Positions 42,982 to 53,568 are shown, numbered from the stretch's first letter. The stretch: DNA of 64,000 nucleotides from Pseudomonadota bacterium (GCA_018902755.1 JAHIQI010000017.1:62001-126000), one strand, 5' to 3'. Notes: a model not told the origin generated them from the sequence alone. Program-made: numbers and translations.

Positions 42982-44796
42982 TTGAACGAAGGCGGACGCA
43001 TACCCGAGCACAAGATAGATGAGGTGCGCAACGCCGCCAACATCGCCGAGGTCATCGGCCGCCGGGTGAAGCTGAGCACAGCCGGGCGAACCTTGAAGGG
43101 CCTTTGTCCCTTCCACGGCGACACCGACCCCAGCTTCATCGTCAACCGCGAGCGGGGCACCTGGCACTGCTTCGGCTGCGGCGAGGGAGGCAACGTATTC
43201 ACCTTCCTCATGAAAGACGAAGGCCTCACCTTCCCGGAGGCGGTGAAGCGCTTGGCCGAGCAATATGGGGTCAACCTCCCCACCCCGGAGCGCACTCCGG
43301 AGCAGAAGCGCCAGGACCAACACCGCGGGCGCCTATTGCGCGTAATGGAGTTAGCCGGTAACTTTTTTGTGCAGCAGCTCGCCGCTCCCAGCGGAGAGCC
43401 TGCCCGGCGCTACCTGCTGGAGCAACGGGGCCTCAGGCCCCAGGTGGTCAAAGACTTCGGGCTGGGTTGGGTCCCAGACGCCTGGGAAGGCCTAAGGCGC
43501 TTTTTGGGCTCCCAGGGGGTCCCCGAGGCTTTGGCCATAGAGGCCGGGATGTTGGTGGCCCGGGACAAGGGCGACGGCTGCTATGACCGCTTCCGGGGAC
43601 GGGTGATGTTTCCCATCGCCGACGTCAGCGGGCGTTTGGTCAGCTTTGGGGGCCGGGTGCTGGGCGGGGGAGAGCCCAAGTACCTGAATGGCCCCGAGAC
43701 TCTGCTTTTCAAAAAGTCGGCAACGCTTTACAACCTGGAACGGGCCCGCCCCTTCATGCGCAAGAAGGACCGGGCCCTGGTGGTGGAGGGCTACTTCGAC
43801 GTGATCACCCTGGCGGCTATGGGTTTTGGCGAAACGGTGGCCCCCATGGGCACCGCGCTGACCCCTCAGCAGGTTCGCCGCCTAAAGGGCCAGGCCTCGC
43901 GCCTGGTCCTGGTGTTTGACGGCGACCAAGCCGGGGTCCGCGCCGCCCGCCGCTCGTTGCCCCTGTGCCTGGCCGAGGGGGTGCAGCCTGAGGTGCTGTT
44001 GCTGCCCACCGACGAAGACCCCGACAGTTTCGCCCGATCCCAAGGGGCCGAGGGCCTGGAAGAGGCCATCGCCGCCGCCGGATCGCTTATCGAGGCGGTG
44101 CTGGACCAGATCATCGCCGAGGGCGACCAAGGCACTCCCGAGGGAAAAAGCAAGATCGTGGCCGAGGCCGGGGGGGTCATCAAGGCCATCGGCGACCCGG
44201 TCAGCTCCTGGCTCTACCTGAGCCGCCTGGCCGCCCGCCTGGGCCTGCCCGCCGAGGTGGCCGCCGCCCGTCTGGGCCTGCCGGTGCCCGGCGGCCGCCG
44301 CCCCAGCGCCCCGGCCCCCGCCCCGGCGCCGCGCCAAAATGGCGGCGTGGGCCGCCAGTGGCAAGAGGCGGTGTTGCAACTGGCCATGAGCGAGGCTTCC
44401 GCCGCCCAGGTCTTGGCCCGTGAAGGGGCCTTGGACGCCCTGGTGGACCCGGACCTGGCGTCCGTGGCCCAAGCGGTGGGGCACATCGCCGAGCAGGGTG
44501 GCGTCCCCGACGCCTCGTCGGTGATCAGCCGCCTGGACGACCCGGAGTTGCACCGCCTGGTCAGCCGCCTGGCCCAGGACGGGCCCAGCCTGACTCCGGA
44601 GCAGGCCGCGGGCGAGGCCCGGTCCCTATGCGCTAAAATCCGTCGCTGGCAAATGCGCCAACGCAACCGCGAACTCACCAGCCAGATCGCCGAGGCCCAG
44701 AGCCGGGGCGACTCCGAGTTGGTGACCAGGCTGCAGGACCAGCGCCGGCGGGAAATAGATTCTGTTTCCTCCTTTGAATCCAGCCGAAAGGACTAA
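42982..44796 (+). CDS. dnaG: DNA primase DnaG
   Basis: 604 residues from a TTG at 42982, just after the mutS2 stop, with GAGG upstream; no ATG gives the conserved N-terminus. Zinc-ribbon CPFHGDTDPSF and WHCFGCGEGGN, catalytic TOPRIM with VVEGYFDVI and FDGDQAG, and a C-terminal helicase-binding region. It lays RNA primers for replication. The linker near 430-450 is Pro/Ala-rich. Two bases separate it from rpoD. Confidence 0.95.
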   Translation: MNEGGRIPEHKIDEVRNAANIAEVIGRRVKLSTAGRTLKGLCPFHGDTDPSFIVNRERGTWHCFGCGEGGNVFTFLMKDEGLTFPEAVKRLAEQYGVNLPTPERTPEQKRQDQHRGRLLRVMELAGNFFVQQLAAPSGEPARRYLLEQRGLRPQVVKDFGLGWVPDAWEGLRRFLGSQGVPEALAIEAGMLVARDKGDGCYDRFRGRVMFPIADVSGRLVSFGGRVLGGGEPKYLNGPETLLFKKSATLYNLERARPFMRKKDRALVVEGYFDVITLAAMGFGETVAPMGTALTPQQVRRLKGQASRLVLVFDGDQAGVRAARRSLPLCLAEGVQPEVLLLPTDEDPDSFARSQGAEGLEEAIAAAGSLIEAVLDQIIAEGDQGTPEGKSKIVAEAGGVIKAIGDPVSSWLYLSRLAARLGLPAEVAAARLGLPVPGGRRPSAPAPAPAPRQNGGVGRQWQEAVLQLAMSEASAAQVLAREGALDALVDPDLASVAQAVGHIAEQGGVPDASSVISRLDDPELHRLVSRLAQDGPSLTPEQAAGEARSLCAKIRRWQMRQRNRELTSQIAEAQSRGDSELVTRLQDQRRREIDSVSSFESSRKD

Positions 44797-44798
44797 GC

Positions 44799-46565
<1,767 letters not shown>

Positions 46566-46588
46566 TCCAGCTCTCAAGCCGTGCCCAG

Positions 46589-46624
46589 GGCCCCGAGGCG
46601 GATAGCGCCCCGGGGCCTTGTTGC
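46589..46624 (+). terminator. Terminator after rpoD
   Basis: GGCCCCG...CGGGGCC with an inner GGCG/CGCC stem around GATAG, one mismatch, then TTGTTGCGTTTT. 24 bp after the rpoD stop. Moderate T content. Bases 46630-46750 beyond it show nothing recognisable. Confidence 0.7.
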
Positions 46625-46761
46625 GTTTTGGCCGGGAGAAAGCGGGCGGGCCCGCGCGGCAAACCAGCTATTATCGGGCCATCGTATTGGTGGTGGAAAA
46701 TTAGCGCGGGCGCGGGTACAAAAAAGCGGCCTGCCCTGAATCAACATCCCGGAGAGCATCC

Positions 46762-47236
46762 ATGAATAAATTCGCCGCCGTCATGGGCCTCGCCTTGGCC
46801 CTAATGCTTCTGGGCAGCGCCGCCTTCGCCAGTACCGACATCCCTTTCCGGCCCGCCCCCGCGGACCGGCCCGCCGCCGTGACCAAGCCATCCGGCCCGG
46901 TGAAGCCCGGCCATTGACGAGGCCGTCTTTTGGACCAGCCGGGACGGCAAGACCAGGCTGTTCCTGGTGCGGACGGAACATGGCAAGTTCAGCCTGTTCG
47001 TGGCCGGGGGCCAGGGCCTCACCGTGACCTACCGCACCTCGCGCAACAGCAGCCAGCCGGTGATGCTGGAGCTGAAGTCGGTGCGGGGCTCGGGCGGCTG
47101 TCTGCAAGAGTATTGCTTCAGCCACACCTTCAGCCGCACCACCATCTGGATGGCCCTGGAGTTTGCCAGGGACGGCAAGGCGCTGCCCGAGCTGAAGCGC
47201 AGCTTCATGAACGGCATCCGGCCCGGCCTGCGCTAA
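46762..47236 (+). pseudogene. Secreted protein split by an apparent frameshift
   Basis: Frame one (46762-46917) encodes 51 residues: a clear signal peptide (MNKFAAVMGLALALMLLGSA, cleavage at AFA-ST) and a Pro-rich linker, then stops. The next phase is open from 46904 to 47236 and encodes a plausible globular domain (DEAVFWTSRDGKTRLFLVR, two Cys in GGCLQEYCFSH) with no good start or ribosome site of its own. Removing one C near 46911-46912 would fuse them (KPG-IDEAVFW). I recognise no family. It could be a mutation, an error, or a frame-switch. Confidence 0.55.
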
Positions 47237-47249
47237 GAGCGGGTGGCTT

Positions 47250-47987
47250 CTAGGCGGTCTTGGACACCGCCTGGGCCGCCCTGGCCCGCTTGGCCTGTAT
47301 CTTGAGGTTAAGTAGCTCCACGCCCAGCGAAAAGGCCATGGCGAAGTAGATGTAGCCCCGGTCTATGTGCTGGCCCATGCCCTCGGCGGTGAGCATCACC
47401 CCCACCAGGAGCAAAAAGGCCAGGGCCAGGATTCGGAAGGAGGGGTGACGCTCGATGAAGCGGCTGACCACCCCGGCGAAGATGAGCATTATGGCCACCG
47501 CCAGCACGATGGCCACCACCATCACCCATACCTGGCGGGCCATGCCCACCGCGGTTATCACCGAGTCCAAAGAGAAGATCATGTCCAGCAGGGCGATCTG
47601 GGTGATGACCCCCCAGAAGGAGGCCGCCTTGGCCTTGGGTTGGCGTGGGTCGTGGGTCTCCATCTGGGCGAATATCTCGTGGGTGGCCTTGACGATCAGA
47701 AACAGCCCCCCGCCCAGGAGAATGAGGTCGCGCCAGGACACCACGTGGTCCAACAGCTTGAACAGCGGCGTGGTGAGCGACAGGGTCCAGGTGATGGCGA
47801 ATAAGAGGGCGATGCGGGTCAGCATGGCCAGGGCCAGGCCCAGGCGGCGGGCCGAGGCCTGACTGGCCGCGGGCAGCCGCCCGGCCAGCACGGCGATGAA
47901 CACCACGTTGTCGATGCCCAGAACTATTTCCAGGCTGGTCAGGGCGGCCAGGGCCGCCAACGCCTCCAAGGAAAACAACTCGGCCAC
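47250..47987 (-). CDS. TerC-family integral membrane protein
   Basis: 245 residues with about seven membrane segments. Family motifs: ALTSLEIVLGIDNVVFIAVLAG near the start and LLDMIFSLDSVITAVGMA in the middle, each carrying the conserved Asp of a metal site. TerC proteins are linked to tellurite resistance and manganese export (with MntP/YebN-like effects) or insertion of exported metalloenzymes. Specific substrate unknown. 88 bp after ygiQ. Confidence 0.92.
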   Translation of the reverse strand: MAELFSLEALAALAALTSLEIVLGIDNVVFIAVLAGRLPAASQASARRLGLALAMLTRIALLFAITWTLSLTTPLFKLLDHVVSWRDLILLGGGLFLIVKATHEIFAQMETHDPRQPKAKAASFWGVITQIALLDMIFSLDSVITAVGMARQVWVMVVAIVLAVAIMLIFAGVVSRFIERHPSFRILALAFLLLVGVMLTAEGMGQHIDRGYIYFAMAFSLGVELLNLKIQAKRARAAQAVSKTA

Positions 47988-48075
47988 TCTCGGCTCCCTT
48001 GGCTGGAGGTTGCGTGATGTTCTATTTTCGCAAGACGGCCCAACGCTGGCAAGGCTGGATGACCGGGCGGCGCTC

Positions 48076-49788
48076 CTAAAAGAGCATCTGGTGCTGGCGG
48101 CGGCGCTCGCCGTCGCCCCGGTCCACCTTGATGGGCCGTCCCTGGGGGTCCACCCCGGCGTAGTACATGGCCGTGGCCACGGTGCCCGGGGTGGGCACGA
48201 AGCACTGCACCTGCTGGGGGTGCCAGCCCTTGGCCTTGAGCCAGGCGGCCAACTGGGCCATGTCCTCTTGCCCGCAGCCGGGGAAGGCGCTGAGCAGATA
48301 GGGCACCACGTATTGCTCCTTGCCTTCGGCCTGGGATATCTCCCGGAACTTGGCCAAAAAGCGCTCGAACACCTCGGGGGCGGGCTTGCGCATGAGCTTC
48401 AGCACCTTGGGGCTGATGTGCTCCGGGGCGATCTTGAGTTGGCCGCCCACGAAGCGGCGCACCAGGGTTTTGGTGTAGGCGGGTGATTGCAGGGCTAGGT
48501 CGAAGCGCACCCCGCTGGAGACCCTGAGATGCTTGACGCCGGGCGTGTCGGCGGCCCGCTCCAGCATGTGGGCGATGGCCTCCTGGTCCACCGCGAAATA
48601 GCGGCAGGGCTGGGGGGTGAGGCAACTGGCGCGGGTGCATTTTTCCTTTTCCCCGGTGCAGCGCCCGCCCCACATGTTGGCGCTGGGGCCGCCGATGTCG
48701 CTGATGGAGCCGCGCCAGTCCGGCGAGGCGCAGAGCCCGGCCACCTCGGCCAGGATGGAGTCCCGGGAGCGCGAGGCGATGGCGCGGCTCTGGTGCAGGG
48801 CCAGGGAGCAGAAGCTGCACCCGCCTCCGCAGCCCCGGTGGCTGGTGATGGAGGTGGCCACCGTGGCCAGGCCGGGCACCGGCTCCTGGTAGGAGGGGTG
48901 GGACCGGCGGGTGTAGGGCAGGCTGTACAAAAGGTCCATCTCGTCGGTGGCCAGCGGCGGCGAGGGCGGGGCCAGCAAGAGCATGCGCCCGCCCACCTCC
49001 TGGGCGGCCCAGGCCTTGGCCTGGTGCACCTGGCGCTCCAGGGCCAGGGTGGCGGTCATGAGTTGGGCCGGGTCCCGGCTGATGGCCTCATGGGAGGGCA
49101 ACTCCACCACCTCGGCCTGGGGGGGCAGATCATCGCGCTTGCCCATCACCGCGGTGCCGGGGATGCCCAGGACGGCCTGGGCGGCGGGCAGGTCGGGCTG
49201 GGCGGCCAGGCTGCGCGCCACCTCCAAGAGCGAGTTCTCGGCCATGCCGTAGAGGATGGCGTCGGCCTTGGCGTCCAGCAGAAGGGAGCGCCGGAGCTTG
49301 TTGCTCCAGAAATCGTAGTGGGTGACCCGCCGCAGGGAGGCCTCGATGCCCCCCAGCACCACGGGCAAGCCGGGGAAGGCCTGCTTGACCATGTTGGTGT
49401 AGACGATACTGGCCCGGTCCGGCCGAGCCCCAGCCTTGCCGCCGGGGGTGTAGGCGTCGTCCGAGCGGCGGCGGCGGAAGGCGGTGTAGTGGGCCAGCAT
49501 GGAGTCCAATGCCCCGGCGGTGACCCCGGCCAAGAGGCGGGGCCGCCCCATGGCCTGGATGCTTTGCGGGTCGCGCCAGTCGGGCTGGGCGGCGATACCC
49601 ACCCTAAAGCCGTGGGCCACCAGCCAGCGCCCCAAGAGAGCCGCGCCAAAGGTGGGGTGGTCCACGTAGGCGTCGCCGGTCACCAAGAGCACGTCCAGCT
49701 CGTCCCAGCCCAGTGCCTGCATCTCCGCCCGGCTCATGGGCAGGAACTTGGGCTGGGGCAGGGGAAATATGTCCGAAGCGTGGCTCAC
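48076..49788 (-). CDS. YgiQ-family radical SAM protein
   Basis: 570 residues from the GTG at 49788 (GAGG 7 bp upstream); a TTG at 49824 is a weaker start. N-terminal family block FLPMSRAEMQALGWDELDVLLVTGDAYVDHPTFGAALLGR region, radical SAM Cys triad SHRGCGGGCSFCSL, and C-terminal HLRVSSGVRFDLALQ and VPYLLSAFPGCG. A 4Fe-4S cluster and SAM generate a radical; the reaction of YgiQ is unknown. Confidence 0.93.
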   Translation of the reverse strand: MSHASDIFPLPQPKFLPMSRAEMQALGWDELDVLLVTGDAYVDHPTFGAALLGRWLVAHGFRVGIAAQPDWRDPQSIQAMGRPRLLAGVTAGALDSMLAHYTAFRRRRSDDAYTPGGKAGARPDRASIVYTNMVKQAFPGLPVVLGGIEASLRRVTHYDFWSNKLRRSLLLDAKADAILYGMAENSLLEVARSLAAQPDLPAAQAVLGIPGTAVMGKRDDLPPQAEVVELPSHEAISRDPAQLMTATLALERQVHQAKAWAAQEVGGRMLLLAPPSPPLATDEMDLLYSLPYTRRSHPSYQEPVPGLATVATSITSHRGCGGGCSFCSLALHQSRAIASRSRDSILAEVAGLCASPDWRGSISDIGGPSANMWGGRCTGEKEKCTRASCLTPQPCRYFAVDQEAIAHMLERAADTPGVKHLRVSSGVRFDLALQSPAYTKTLVRRFVGGQLKIAPEHISPKVLKLMRKPAPEVFERFLAKFREISQAEGKEQYVVPYLLSAFPGCGQEDMAQLAAWLKAKGWHPQQVQCFVPTPGTVATAMYYAGVDPQGRPIKVDRGDGERRRQHQMLF

Positions 49789-49886
49789 CAAATCACCTCG
49801 CGGGGAAAGCTGGTCACCGATCAAGGCCCAAGGATAGCAGGCCCCGAGGCGGCGCGCATGGTGCCGCCGCCTCAGGGGCTTTAGAC

Positions 49887-50492
49887 CTAGCTTGCCGGGA
49901 AGGCGGGGCGGGCCAGCTTACGGGCAAAGTCGCGCAGGTCGCCGGGCCACTCTTCGGTCTGGCGGTCGAACTTGACGCCGTCGCCCGCGAACAGGGCTCT
50001 TGTGGCCTCCTCGAAGCCGGGCAGGTTACCGGCCATGGCCGACATGAAGCGGTAGGCCGCCTCCTGGGCCTGGCGTGCCTTGTCGCGCTCCTGGTTGGCC
50101 AGCCTGGCCTTTTCCACCAGCTTTCGCAGAGTCACCGAGGCCCCCCCCGGTTGGCTGCCCAGCCACTCCCAGTGCCGGGGCAGCAAGGTCACCTCCCGGG
50201 ACACCACGCCCAGCTTGGGGCGGCCCGGCCCGCGCGGGGCCTCCTCTGGGGGCTCGGGCTCGGCGGGCGGCGCGGCCAGTGCTTCAGGTAAACGCTGCAA
50301 TACCTCGTCAATGGTGCCTCGAAAATCGATCTCCACCGGTTCGCCGCTGAAGTCGTCGAAGATGAGCACCGACATAGGCTCTTTTTGTTCGAGTGTTTGC
50401 TTTACCTGACGGGCCACTTCCAGCAGGTCGCCGGAGGCGATGCAACTGGAGCCCGCGAAGGCGGCGCAGCTTTGAGGCTCTTGCTTGTCCAT
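49887..50492 (-). CDS. DUF2239 family protein
   Basis: 201 residues from the ATG at 50492, with GAGGAA upstream; an ATG 33 bp earlier lacks one. DUF2239 phrases: CAAFAGSSCIASGDLLEVA, VLIFDDFSGEPVEIDFRGT, GRPKLGVVSREVTLLPRHWEWL and a C-terminal FMSAMAGNLPGFEEATRALFAGD. The family is unknown in function; the RxxxLPRHWxWL segment is its hallmark. It is a single-gene unit with a strong promoter covered by operator-like repeats (50525-50567). Confidence 0.88.
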   Translation of the reverse strand: MDKQEPQSCAAFAGSSCIASGDLLEVARQVKQTLEQKEPMSVLIFDDFSGEPVEIDFRGTIDEVLQRLPEALAAPPAEPEPPEEAPRGPGRPKLGVVSREVTLLPRHWEWLGSQPGGASVTLRKLVEKARLANQERDKARQAQEAAYRFMSAMAGNLPGFEEATRALFAGDGVKFDRQTEEWPGDLRDFARKLARPAFPAS

Positions 50493-50524
50493 CTCGCTAA
50501 TTCCTCGTTGAGGGTGAGATGACA

Positions 50525-50567
50525 TTTATATCCGGGTAAAATACTTTTGTCAATATTACCTGGGTAA
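50525..50567 (-). promoter_or_regulatory. Promoter of the DUF2239 gene with two operator-like repeats
   Basis: Minus strand TTGACA (50548-50553), 17 bp, TATAAA (50525-50530): near-perfect sigma-70. A palindrome TTACC-CA-GGTAA lies just upstream of the -35 (50556-50567) and a related TTTACCCGGATA lies in the spacer touching the -10 (50529-50540), 27 bp apart. A third TACC-N8-GGTA is at 50577-50592. This layout is what a repressor would use. Confidence 0.75.
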
Positions 50568-50725
50568 AAAAATTTCTACCTGCTATACGGTATTTGAGTA
50601 AATGGTTTAAAGTGGGCGCGAGTGGCCCCGACGGCGGAGCCACTTCCGATAATAAATTTGGTAGTTACAGCATAATAATAATTATTTTAATAATTTATAC
50701 ACATAGATAACCCGCCGAAGTTGCC

Positions 50726-51472
50726 TTAGTCCCTATCTCCTTCTTCTCCATTATCTTCCGGCGTTTCCTCTAACATAGACATCATGGCCATGGGGTCGTA
50801 GGGCCCCACTTGGCCAGAGGCTATGGCCTGGGCCATGGTCTTGCCCAACTCGAAGGCCTCCCTCTCCTGGGCCTCGCTAAGCTCGCGGAAAAAATAGGCC
50901 CGTTGCCACTCGTCATCGCTGAGTTCACGGGGGAAAACCGCCCCGCCGTACATGTCACCCACCGGGCTGCCGTTGCAGATCATCACTCCCGCCTCCATGA
51001 GCCAAGGGCTGCCGGTATCGCAGTATTGACGCAATTCGGCGGGCATCATGCCCGCGCTGACCAGGGTGGCCACGGCCCGGGCCTTGTCGGTGAGGCGTGG
51101 TTCGGGGCATCCCTTGAGGCCCATCAACTCGCCGGTGGGCCTCAGGGTGGTCCAGGTGGCGCGCTCCATAAAGGCGGTCATCAGGCCGGTGACGAAGCCG
51201 TTGTGCACCGGAGACGCGAAAATCACTCCGTCCGCGTCGCGGATCTTCTCCAGCACCCCGCGCACGTCGTCCTTGAGCACGCAGTCGGCGATCTGAGCCT
51301 CGCGGTCCTGGTAGCAGGTGAGGCAGTTGGTGCAGAAGCCGATGTCCAACTCCTTGAGGTGGACCATTTCGGTGGCCGCCCCCAGCGAGGCCGCTCCCTC
51401 CAGGGCCTTGGCCGCCAGGCGGCTGGTGGTCTTGCCTGGGCGATAGGTGGCGTTTATGGCCAGCACTTTCAT
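50726..51472 (-). CDS. Flavodoxin-fold / iron-sulfur-flavoprotein-like protein
   Basis: 248 residues from the ATG at 51472 (AGGAGGG 6 bp upstream). NADPH-dependent FMN reductase fold: MKVLAINATYRPGKTTSRL forms the FMN phosphate loop, and FASPVHNGFVTGLMTAFMER the second flavin loop. A Cys cluster, C-x2-C-x2-C-x10-C (FCTNCLTC...IADC), resembles the compact 4Fe-4S motif of archaeal-type Isf proteins. It probably transfers electrons; partner unknown. It is downstream of dsrP but separated by a terminator. Confidence 0.82.
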   Translation of the reverse strand: MKVLAINATYRPGKTTSRLAAKALEGAASLGAATEMVHLKELDIGFCTNCLTCYQDREAQIADCVLKDDVRGVLEKIRDADGVIFASPVHNGFVTGLMTAFMERATWTTLRPTGELMGLKGCPEPRLTDKARAVATLVSAGMMPAELRQYCDTGSPWLMEAGVMICNGSPVGDMYGGAVFPRELSDDEWQRAYFFRELSEAQEREAFELGKTMAQAIASGQVGPYDPMAMMSMLEETPEDNGEEGDRD

Positions 51473-51540
51473 GACGCCCTCCTTGGAAATTTGCATCAAT
51501 CACCTGATCATATTGCTAAAAAAGGTGGCGCAAATGCAAG

Positions 51541-51569
51541 GGCGTAGCCAGGGATCTCCTGGCTACGCC
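51541..51569 (-). terminator. Terminator-like hairpin after dsrP
   Basis: GGCGTAGCCAGG and CCTGGCTACGCC make a perfect 12 bp stem around a five-base loop. T content after it is modest. It isolates dsrP from the flavoprotein gene. Confidence 0.65.
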
Positions 51570-51593
51570 TTGATGCGGCGTATTGGGCGCGGC

Positions 51594-52751
51594 CTAGCCT
51601 CCGGCTTCCCGCTTCACTCCCAGGGCCATCTTGTAGAGCACGGTGACCATCAGCGCACCCAGGGCGTAGATGCCCAGGCTGACGATGATCTCCACCAGGG
51701 TGGGGGCGTACTCGGTGACCTCATGCAGGGGGTTGGGGATAAAGCCCCCGGCCATCATGCCCAGGCCCTTGTCGATCCAGGTGCAGCCGAAGACCAGCAC
51801 GCAGGCCACGGCCAAAAGCGGGTAGCGGCCCCGCCACCGCGGGTTGAGCAGCATCACCACCGCCGACAGGCCCATGACCAGGGCGGCCCACATCCATGGA
51901 GCCAGGGCGCCGTGGCCGTGCAGCCCGAGGTAGAGGTAGGTGAAGTGGGCGGTGTGGCTGGGGATGCCGCTGTAAAAAACGGTGAACACCTCCAGCAGGA
52001 AGAAGAACAGGTGCAGGATGATGGCGTAGGTCACGATCTTGGCCAGAGTCTCGATGGCCCGGCGGCCGGGGTCGAAGCCGGCCACCCGGCGGATGACCAG
52101 GGCCAGGATGATGAGCACCGCCGGTCCTGCGGCAAAGGCCGAGGCCAAAAAGCGCGGGGCCAGGATGGCGGTGAGCCAGTAGCCCCGGCCGGGCAGACCG
52201 GCGTAGAGAAAGGCGGTGACGGTGTGGATGGAGACCGCCCAGGGGATGGAGAGGTAGATGAGCGGCTTCACCCAGCCGGGCGGGGCCACCTGCTTGCGCT
52301 CCGCCTCCAGGGTGACCCAGCCGATGACCAGGTTGAGTAGCAAATATCCCTGGAGCACGTTCACATCCCAGAACATCACCGAGCCCGGGGTGGGGTGCAA
52401 AAAGATGTTGAGCAGGCGGCTGGGCTTGCCAAGGTCCACGGTGACGAAGAGCATGCACATTATCACCGCGGCGATGGCCAAAAACTCGCCTAGGATGGTG
52501 ATGCGCCCGAAGTCCTTGAAGTGGTGCAGGTAGTAGGGCAGCACCAGCATAACCGCCGAGGCGGCCACCCCCACCAGGAAGGTGAGCTGGGCTATGTACA
52601 GGCCCCAGGAAACGTCCCGGCTCATGCCGGTGACCATCAGGCCCTGATTGTATTGATACAAATAGGCGGCGAGCCCGGCCAGCACCAGGGCCGCCAGCAG
52701 CCCCAGCCATCCCCAATACATTCGGTTACCCCGTAGGGCCAGCTCCAGCAC
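51594..52751 (-). CDS. dsrP: NrfD-family quinone-interacting membrane protein, DsrP type
   Basis: 385 residues, about ten membrane segments, GTG start with AGGGGGA upstream. The run GMSRDVSWGLYIAQLTFLVG, then VMLVLPYYLHHFKDFGRITILGE and WVKPLIYLSIPWAVSIHTVTA, is what I know from DsrP of the DsrMKJOP complex. DsrP exchanges electrons with menaquinol and passes them towards sulfite reductase. Here it stands without dsrM, K, J or O, behind a TetR gene (48 bp gap). It could be a second copy serving another complex; NrfD of another type is the alternative. Confidence 0.82.
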   Translation of the reverse strand: MLELALRGNRMYWGWLGLLAALVLAGLAAYLYQYNQGLMVTGMSRDVSWGLYIAQLTFLVGVAASAVMLVLPYYLHHFKDFGRITILGEFLAIAAVIMCMLFVTVDLGKPSRLLNIFLHPTPGSVMFWDVNVLQGYLLLNLVIGWVTLEAERKQVAPPGWVKPLIYLSIPWAVSIHTVTAFLYAGLPGRGYWLTAILAPRFLASAFAAGPAVLIILALVIRRVAGFDPGRRAIETLAKIVTYAIILHLFFFLLEVFTVFYSGIPSHTAHFTYLYLGLHGHGALAPWMWAALVMGLSAVVMLLNPRWRGRYPLLAVACVLVFGCTWIDKGLGMMAGGFIPNPLHEVTEYAPTLVEIIVSLGIYALGALMVTVLYKMALGVKREAGG

Positions 52752-52799
52752 GGAAATCCCCCTCTCTGATATCCACGGCTAGGTTGGTAAAAATGTGCT

Positions 52800-53444
52800 T
52801 CACCCCTGGTCCGGCGGGGCGGGACTGGCCCCCCGGATGATCAAATCAGTCAGGCTCTCCAGCATGGCCAGCATCTGGTCCGGGTCCGGCTTGGGCTGGC
52901 TGAGCCCGACGGTGCAGACAAAGCAGTATTCGCCGAACAGAGCCAGATGCATCACCTCGCAATCCACGTCGGCCCTGATCTCGCCCCGCTCTTGGGCCGC
53001 GCGCAGGGCACGCACGCCGATTTCCCTGGCCGCCTGGTCCATGGCTCTCATTTCCGGCCCCTGCACCTCCAAGCTGAACAGCGCTTCCTTGAGCAGATTG
53101 CGCGAAAGGGAAGGCCGGCGGGCGTAGTACTCGAAAAAGATTCTGGTGGCGTGCAAAAGCTGGGTGCGGTAGTCGGCCTCCGGAGGCGTGGTGGCCGCGA
53201 CCTGGGCCAGGAGTTGCTCCCAATCGCCCATCAGGGCGGAGGACAACAGCGAGGCCTTGTCCTTGAAGTGGCTCATCACCGTGCCCACCCCCACCCCGGC
53301 GTATTTGGCCACCGCCCGGATGGTGGTCTTGCCGTAACCCAGGGTCTCGAACAGCTCCTTGGCCGCTTCCAGGATGATCTGGCGGGTCTGCTGCTTCTGC
53401 CGCGTCCGCCAGGTGCCGCCGGTTGTCGAGGAGTCGTCGGGCAT
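52800..53444 (-). CDS. TetR-family transcriptional regulator
   Basis: 214 residues from the ATG at 53444, with GGAGGAAG upstream; a start 42 bp earlier would fall inside its operators. N-terminal helix-turn-helix ILEAAKELFETLGYGKTTIRAVAKYAGVGVGTV, followed by a helical ligand domain of unknown specificity. Located 48 bp before dsrP in the same direction, so it may regulate and be co-transcribed with it. Autoregulation is suggested by the tandem palindromes at 53474-53501. Confidence 0.92.
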   Translation of the reverse strand: MPDDSSTTGGTWRTRQKQQTRQIILEAAKELFETLGYGKTTIRAVAKYAGVGVGTVMSHFKDKASLLSSALMGDWEQLLAQVAATTPPEADYRTQLLHATRIFFEYYARRPSLSRNLLKEALFSLEVQGPEMRAMDQAAREIGVRALRAAQERGEIRADVDCEVMHLALFGEYCFVCTVGLSQPKPDPDQMLAMLESLTDLIIRGASPAPPDQG

Positions 53445-53473
53445 GACTGGTTGCTTCCTCCATGGGGAAAAGT

Positions 53474-53501
53474 GAACATGTTCCATTGATGAACATGTTC
53501 A
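53474..53501. promoter_or_regulatory. Tandem TetR-type operators
   Basis: Two copies of the perfect palindrome GAACATGTTC, at 53474-53483 and 53491-53500, 17 bp centre to centre. The second extends to TGAACATGTTCA. They lie 30-57 bp before the TetR start. No clean promoter could be named beside them. Confidence 0.8.
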
Positions 53502-53568
53502 ATATATGGGCAGAACATACCGCCAATTTGGCTTGCAAGCAAGAATTTAATTCGGGAAACAGAGGAAG

